Origin: Onstottus_B sp049273855
GTDB lineage: Bacteria > Acidobacteriota > Blastocatellia > UBA7656
Direction: 5' to 3'
DNA: 6,492 nucleotides
Assembly (NCBI GenBank): GCA_049273855.1
Contig: JBASRN010000248.1
Location: forward strand, 1-6,492
In this document: positions 4,838 to 6,492 of the stretch, in pieces
How positions within the stretch are numbered: position 1 is the first letter of the stretch
Layout of the letters: each line of letters begins with the position of its first letter
Translations under genes and position numbers: made by a program
The notes under the pieces: model-generated
Databases searched by the model: none
What the model was told of the DNA's origin: nothing
The model's input: the letters and a program-made list of their open reading frames with translations, nothing else

Positions 4838-5704
4838 GTGTCCGAAAAGCCTCTGGTTTTTATCAGCTGCGGCCAGTTCACCGACGACGAGATTTCGCTC
4901 GGCAAAGCGGTCGAAGCCCTTATTCGCGATGAGACCCCTTTCGATCCCTACTTCGCGGAACAGCAGAACAGCCTCGATGGGCTAACGACGAATATCCTGT
5001 CGAATCTCAATCGTGCGTCCGGGTTCATCGCGATCATGCACCACCGAGGGGAATTCGAAACTCCCAACGGCCACGTGACACGCGGCTCCGTCTGGGTTGA
5101 GCAGGAGATCGCGATCGCGGCGTTCATTCAACACGTACACGGCAGGCGAATTGAGGTCGCGGTATATATGCAGCGCGGCATCGGCCGGGAAGGTATCCGG
5201 CAGCAACTTCGCTTGAAACCGGTCGGGTTCGATCGGTCCGATGAGGTATTGGCTGATCTGCGCCAACGGGTCAAAAGCTGGTCAATCGAAACTAGCTCCC
5301 CACAGCCGCTGCAAGCAGATTGGAGGTTCGAGTACCTGAGGCCACCCGCCTCCGAGCGACATGACTACCGTTTGACCGTCGAACTCCTCAACACAGGTTC
5401 GTCAATTATCACCGAATGGATGGCCGAGGTCTGGTTCCCAGTGCAGTTCATTGAGGGGGCAAGTACTTCGGAGCGTTTCGTGCGGTTCGACGTCGATGAC
5501 TCCAAATTCTCCGGCAACGCCAAACGAATCTGGCCGGATCGTCGTTTGCTGGCCTTTCAGATCGACTATGTCGTGACAGACGAGAACTGGCCTGGCTGGT
5601 ATGAAGGTGAGCGGCCAATGCCAAGTGTACGCATTCGTGTATCTGCGGCGAACCAGAAGCCTTGGCACGTTGAAATACCGTTCATGAAAATCCAACATTT
5701 CTGA
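4838..5704 (+). CDS. TIR-like domain protein with beta-rich C-terminal domain
   Basis: A 288-aa protein. GTG 4838 is chosen because GAGGAGG (4821-4827) lies 10 nt upstream; the in-frame TTG at 4829 is only 1 nt from it. Residues about 5-148 look like a TIR/SLOG-type Rossmann-like domain: first strand L-V-F-I-S-C-G-Q at 6-13, helix D-D-E-I-S-L-G-K-A-V, then P-Y-F-A-E-Q-Q at 37-43, strand F-I-A-I-M-H at 63-68, helix V-W-V-E-Q-E-I-A-I-A-A-F at 85-96 with Glu88 and Glu90 as candidate catalytic acids, and strand V-A-V-Y-M-Q at 107-112. Residues about 160-288 are strand-rich (V-E-L-L-N-T-G, M-A-E-V-W-F-P-V-Q, A-F-Q-I-D-Y-V-V) and suggest a beta-sandwich that may bind a ligand or partner. No signal peptide. 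TIR enzymes often cleave NAD+ in immunity. The TIR call is by pattern only. It shares a cassette with the RES gene. Confidence 0.8.
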   Translation: MSEKPLVFISCGQFTDDEISLGKAVEALIRDETPFDPYFAEQQNSLDGLTTNILSNLNRASGFIAIMHHRGEFETPNGHVTRGSVWVEQEIAIAAFIQHVHGRRIEVAVYMQRGIGREGIRQQLRLKPVGFDRSDEVLADLRQRVKSWSIETSSPQPLQADWRFEYLRPPASERHDYRLTVELLNTGSSIITEWMAEVWFPVQFIEGASTSERFVRFDVDDSKFSGNAKRIWPDRRLLAFQIDYVVTDENWPGWYEGERPMPSVRIRVSAANQKPWHVEIPFMKIQHF

Positions 5705-5710
5705 CGTGGC

Positions 5711-5796
5711 GCCCAACTCGAGCGTGCAGAGCGCGCGCAGTAGACTTTCAATAAATCGGTCTTGAGGCGCGCGCCCGGTGACGCGAGGCGTTGGGC
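5711..5796 (+). other. attC site of cassette D
   Basis: R'' GCCCAAC (5711-5717) and R' GTTGGGC (5790-5796) are exact reverse complements in an 86-bp site. TCG-CGT (5718-5725, with AG unpaired) can pair with ACGCGA (5781-5786), and GCGCGCGC (5731-5738) with GCGCGCGC (5767-5774). It begins 6 nt after the stop of the TIR-like gene and is clearly related in sequence to the site at 866-950. Confidence 0.93.
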
Positions 5797-5820
5797 GGTA
5801 AATGGCCGAAGGGTATCCAT

Positions 5821-6210
5821 ATGACACGACCAGAGATTTCAGGCATCTCACCCTTCTTCATCGTGCATGACGCAGCGGCAGCACTCTCGTTTTATCGCGA
5901 CCAGCTTGGATTTGAGATCACCTTTCAGGAGCCCGCTGACGATCCATTCTTTGGCATCGTGTGCAGGGGTGGCGCGATGATCATGCTCAAGGGCGTCGGG
6001 GTAGATCCACTCCCTAACTACAAGCGAGAGCCCGCGGCACGTTGGGACGCTTACCTTTACGTTCCTGATCCTGATGCGCTGGCGGCCGAATTTGCGTCGC
6101 GCAATGTCGAGTTTTCGGAACCACTCAAAGACACTCATGACGGGTTGCGTGGGTTCGAGCTCAAGGACTGCGATGGCTACGTCTTGTTTTTCGGTCGTCC
6201 TCGGTCATGA
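5821..6210 (+). CDS. VOC-superfamily (glyoxalase/bleomycin-resistance fold) protein
   Basis: A 129-aa single-module pair of beta-alpha-beta-beta-beta units typical of the vicinal-oxygen-chelate fold. Unit one has I-S-P-F-F-I-V at 9-15, A-L-S-F-Y-R-D-Q-L-G-F at 21-31, and G-A-M-I-M-L at 51-56. Unit two has D-A-Y-L-Y-V-P-D at 76-83, A-E-F-A-S-R-N-V at 89-96, and G-F-E-L-K-D-C-D-G-Y-V-L-F-F-G at 111-125. Glu113 is the usual last metal-ligand position; the matching N-terminal His is not obvious, so it may be a binding (resistance-type) protein and not an enzyme. GAAGGG (5808-5813) lies 7 nt before ATG 5821; the TTG at 5791 falls within attC and is rejected. VOC proteins are frequent cassette cargo. 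Substrate unknown. Confidence 0.92.
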   Translation: MTRPEISGISPFFIVHDAAAALSFYRDQLGFEITFQEPADDPFFGIVCRGGAMIMLKGVGVDPLPNYKREPAARWDAYLYVPDPDALAAEFASRNVEFSEPLKDTHDGLRGFELKDCDGYVLFFGRPRS

Positions 6211-6219
6211 GTGCCGGTT

Positions 6220-6280
6220 GAACGCGGGCATGAGCGTTCCATGTGGCAGATCACGCCCAAATGGGTTGGTCTGGTATAAC
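6220..6280 (+). promoter_or_regulatory. Hairpin and possible extended -10 promoter between the last two genes
   Basis: GAACGC (6220-6225) and GCGTTC (6234-6239) form a 6-bp stem with an 8-nt loop, 9 nt after the VOC stop and without a T tract. Further on, TGGTATAAC (6272-6280) fits an extended -10 (TGn plus TATAAC, 5 of 6 bases), about 20 nt before the next ATG. No convincing -35 is visible. No attC is seen in this 90-bp gap, so both genes may share a cassette. Confidence 0.35.
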
Positions 6281-6300
6281 GCTTTGGCGGAAGCTAAACG

Positions 6301-6492
6301 ATGAAGACGTTTTCTCCAAAGACCTTGGACCAATGGCGGGAGTGGCTCGCCGAACACCATGACTCGGAGTCAGAGGTATGGCTCATCTTTTATAAACTGC
6401 ACACCGGAGTCGCTTCGATCGACTACAAGGATGCGCTCGACGAAGCACTGTGCTTTGGTTGGGTGGACAGTCTGGTCAAGCGCCTGGATGAC
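6301..6492 (+). CDS. YdeI/OmdA-family protein, N-terminal part (runs off the window)
   Basis: The first 64 codons are present from ATG 6301, with GGAAG (6289-6293) 7 nt upstream; the frame is open to the window end. The sequence has W-R-E-W-L-A-E-H-H at 12-20, V-W-L-I-F-Y-K near 26-32, and the highly conserved D-E-A-L-C-F-G-W-V-D at 47-56. These fit the YdeI/OmpD-associated (bacteriocin-protection) family, whose members are about 190-200 aa, so roughly a third is seen. The biochemical role of the family is not well established. It lies 90 bp after the VOC gene in the same direction. Confidence 0.9.
   Translation, partial: MKTFSPKTLDQWREWLAEHHDSESEVWLIFYKLHTGVASIDYKDALDEALCFGWVDSLVKRLDD

Larger units (their letters stand above)
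1..6492 (+). mobile_element. Integron gene-cassette array (interior part)
   Basis: Co-oriented genes are each followed by an attC-like recombination site at 866-950, 2670-2736, 3982-4044 and 5711-5796. Taking the integrase crossover as falling after the G of each GTTRRRY core, the inferred cassettes are: start to 944, 945-2730 (1786 bp), 2731-4038 (1308 bp), 4039-5790 (1752 bp) and 5791 onward. The gene-then-attC order in one direction is the normal cassette layout. No integrase, attI or transposase is visible. The array status is read from the sequence; whether the integron is chromosomal (sedentary) or mobile is unknown. Cassettes B, C and D are longer than a usual single-gene cassette. Confidence 0.85.

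Noticed and set aside
5791..5820. TTG start at 5791 for the VOC protein
   Set aside because: It lies inside the R' core of the attC; ATG 5821 has GAAGGG at a suitable distance and begins the conserved protein.
1..6492. CRISPR array, rRNA, tRNA or insertion sequence
   Set aside because: No regularly spaced direct repeats, tRNA-like clover-leaf, rRNA segment or transposase was seen on either strand.

Overview
The window reads as a stretch of an integron gene-cassette array. Every convincing gene is on the + strand. Four imperfect inverted-repeat sites with attC architecture, a 5' RYYYAAC-like core (R'') and a 3' GTTRRRY-like core (R') around a foldable GC-rich centre, sit just downstream of genes at 866-950, 2670-2736, 3982-4044 and 5711-5796. 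No integrase gene or attI site is present, so this is the interior of an array. The attC sites fall into at least two sequence types. High GC content, Shine-Dalgarno-led genes and families common in environmental Proteobacteria suggest a proteobacterial or environmental (metagenomic) integron, but the species cannot be told from this sequence.

Layout, assuming crossover after the G of each R' core. Cassette A (start outside the window, to 944) carries one unrecognised 255-aa protein. Cassette B (945-2730) carries three genes: a Crp/Fnr-type regulator, a small protein resembling dimeric alpha/beta-barrel (ABM-like) proteins, and an exported group 1 truncated haemoglobin. A 20-bp inverted repeat that could be a regulator operator lies between the first two. 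Cassette C (2731-4038) carries a broken 30-aa P-loop NTPase start, then a patatin-like phospholipase whose ATG overlaps the stop of an open upstream frame (ATGA). Cassette D (4039-5790) carries a RES-domain protein and a protein with a TIR-like N-terminus. Cassette E (5791 onward) carries a VOC/glyoxalase-fold protein and the start of a YdeI/OmdA-family gene that runs off the window.

Functionally, cassette B looks like a self-contained redox or haem-gas response module: sensor, small partner and periplasmic globin. Cassette D joins two families with known members that consume NAD+ (RES and TIR), which makes it the best candidate for an undescribed two-gene defence or toxin system. The inner junctions of cassettes B and D each show an R''/R'-like core pair collapsed to almost no spacer and followed directly by a strong hairpin. 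This suggests that the multi-gene cassettes may have formed by fusion of single-gene cassettes after loss of the attC centre.
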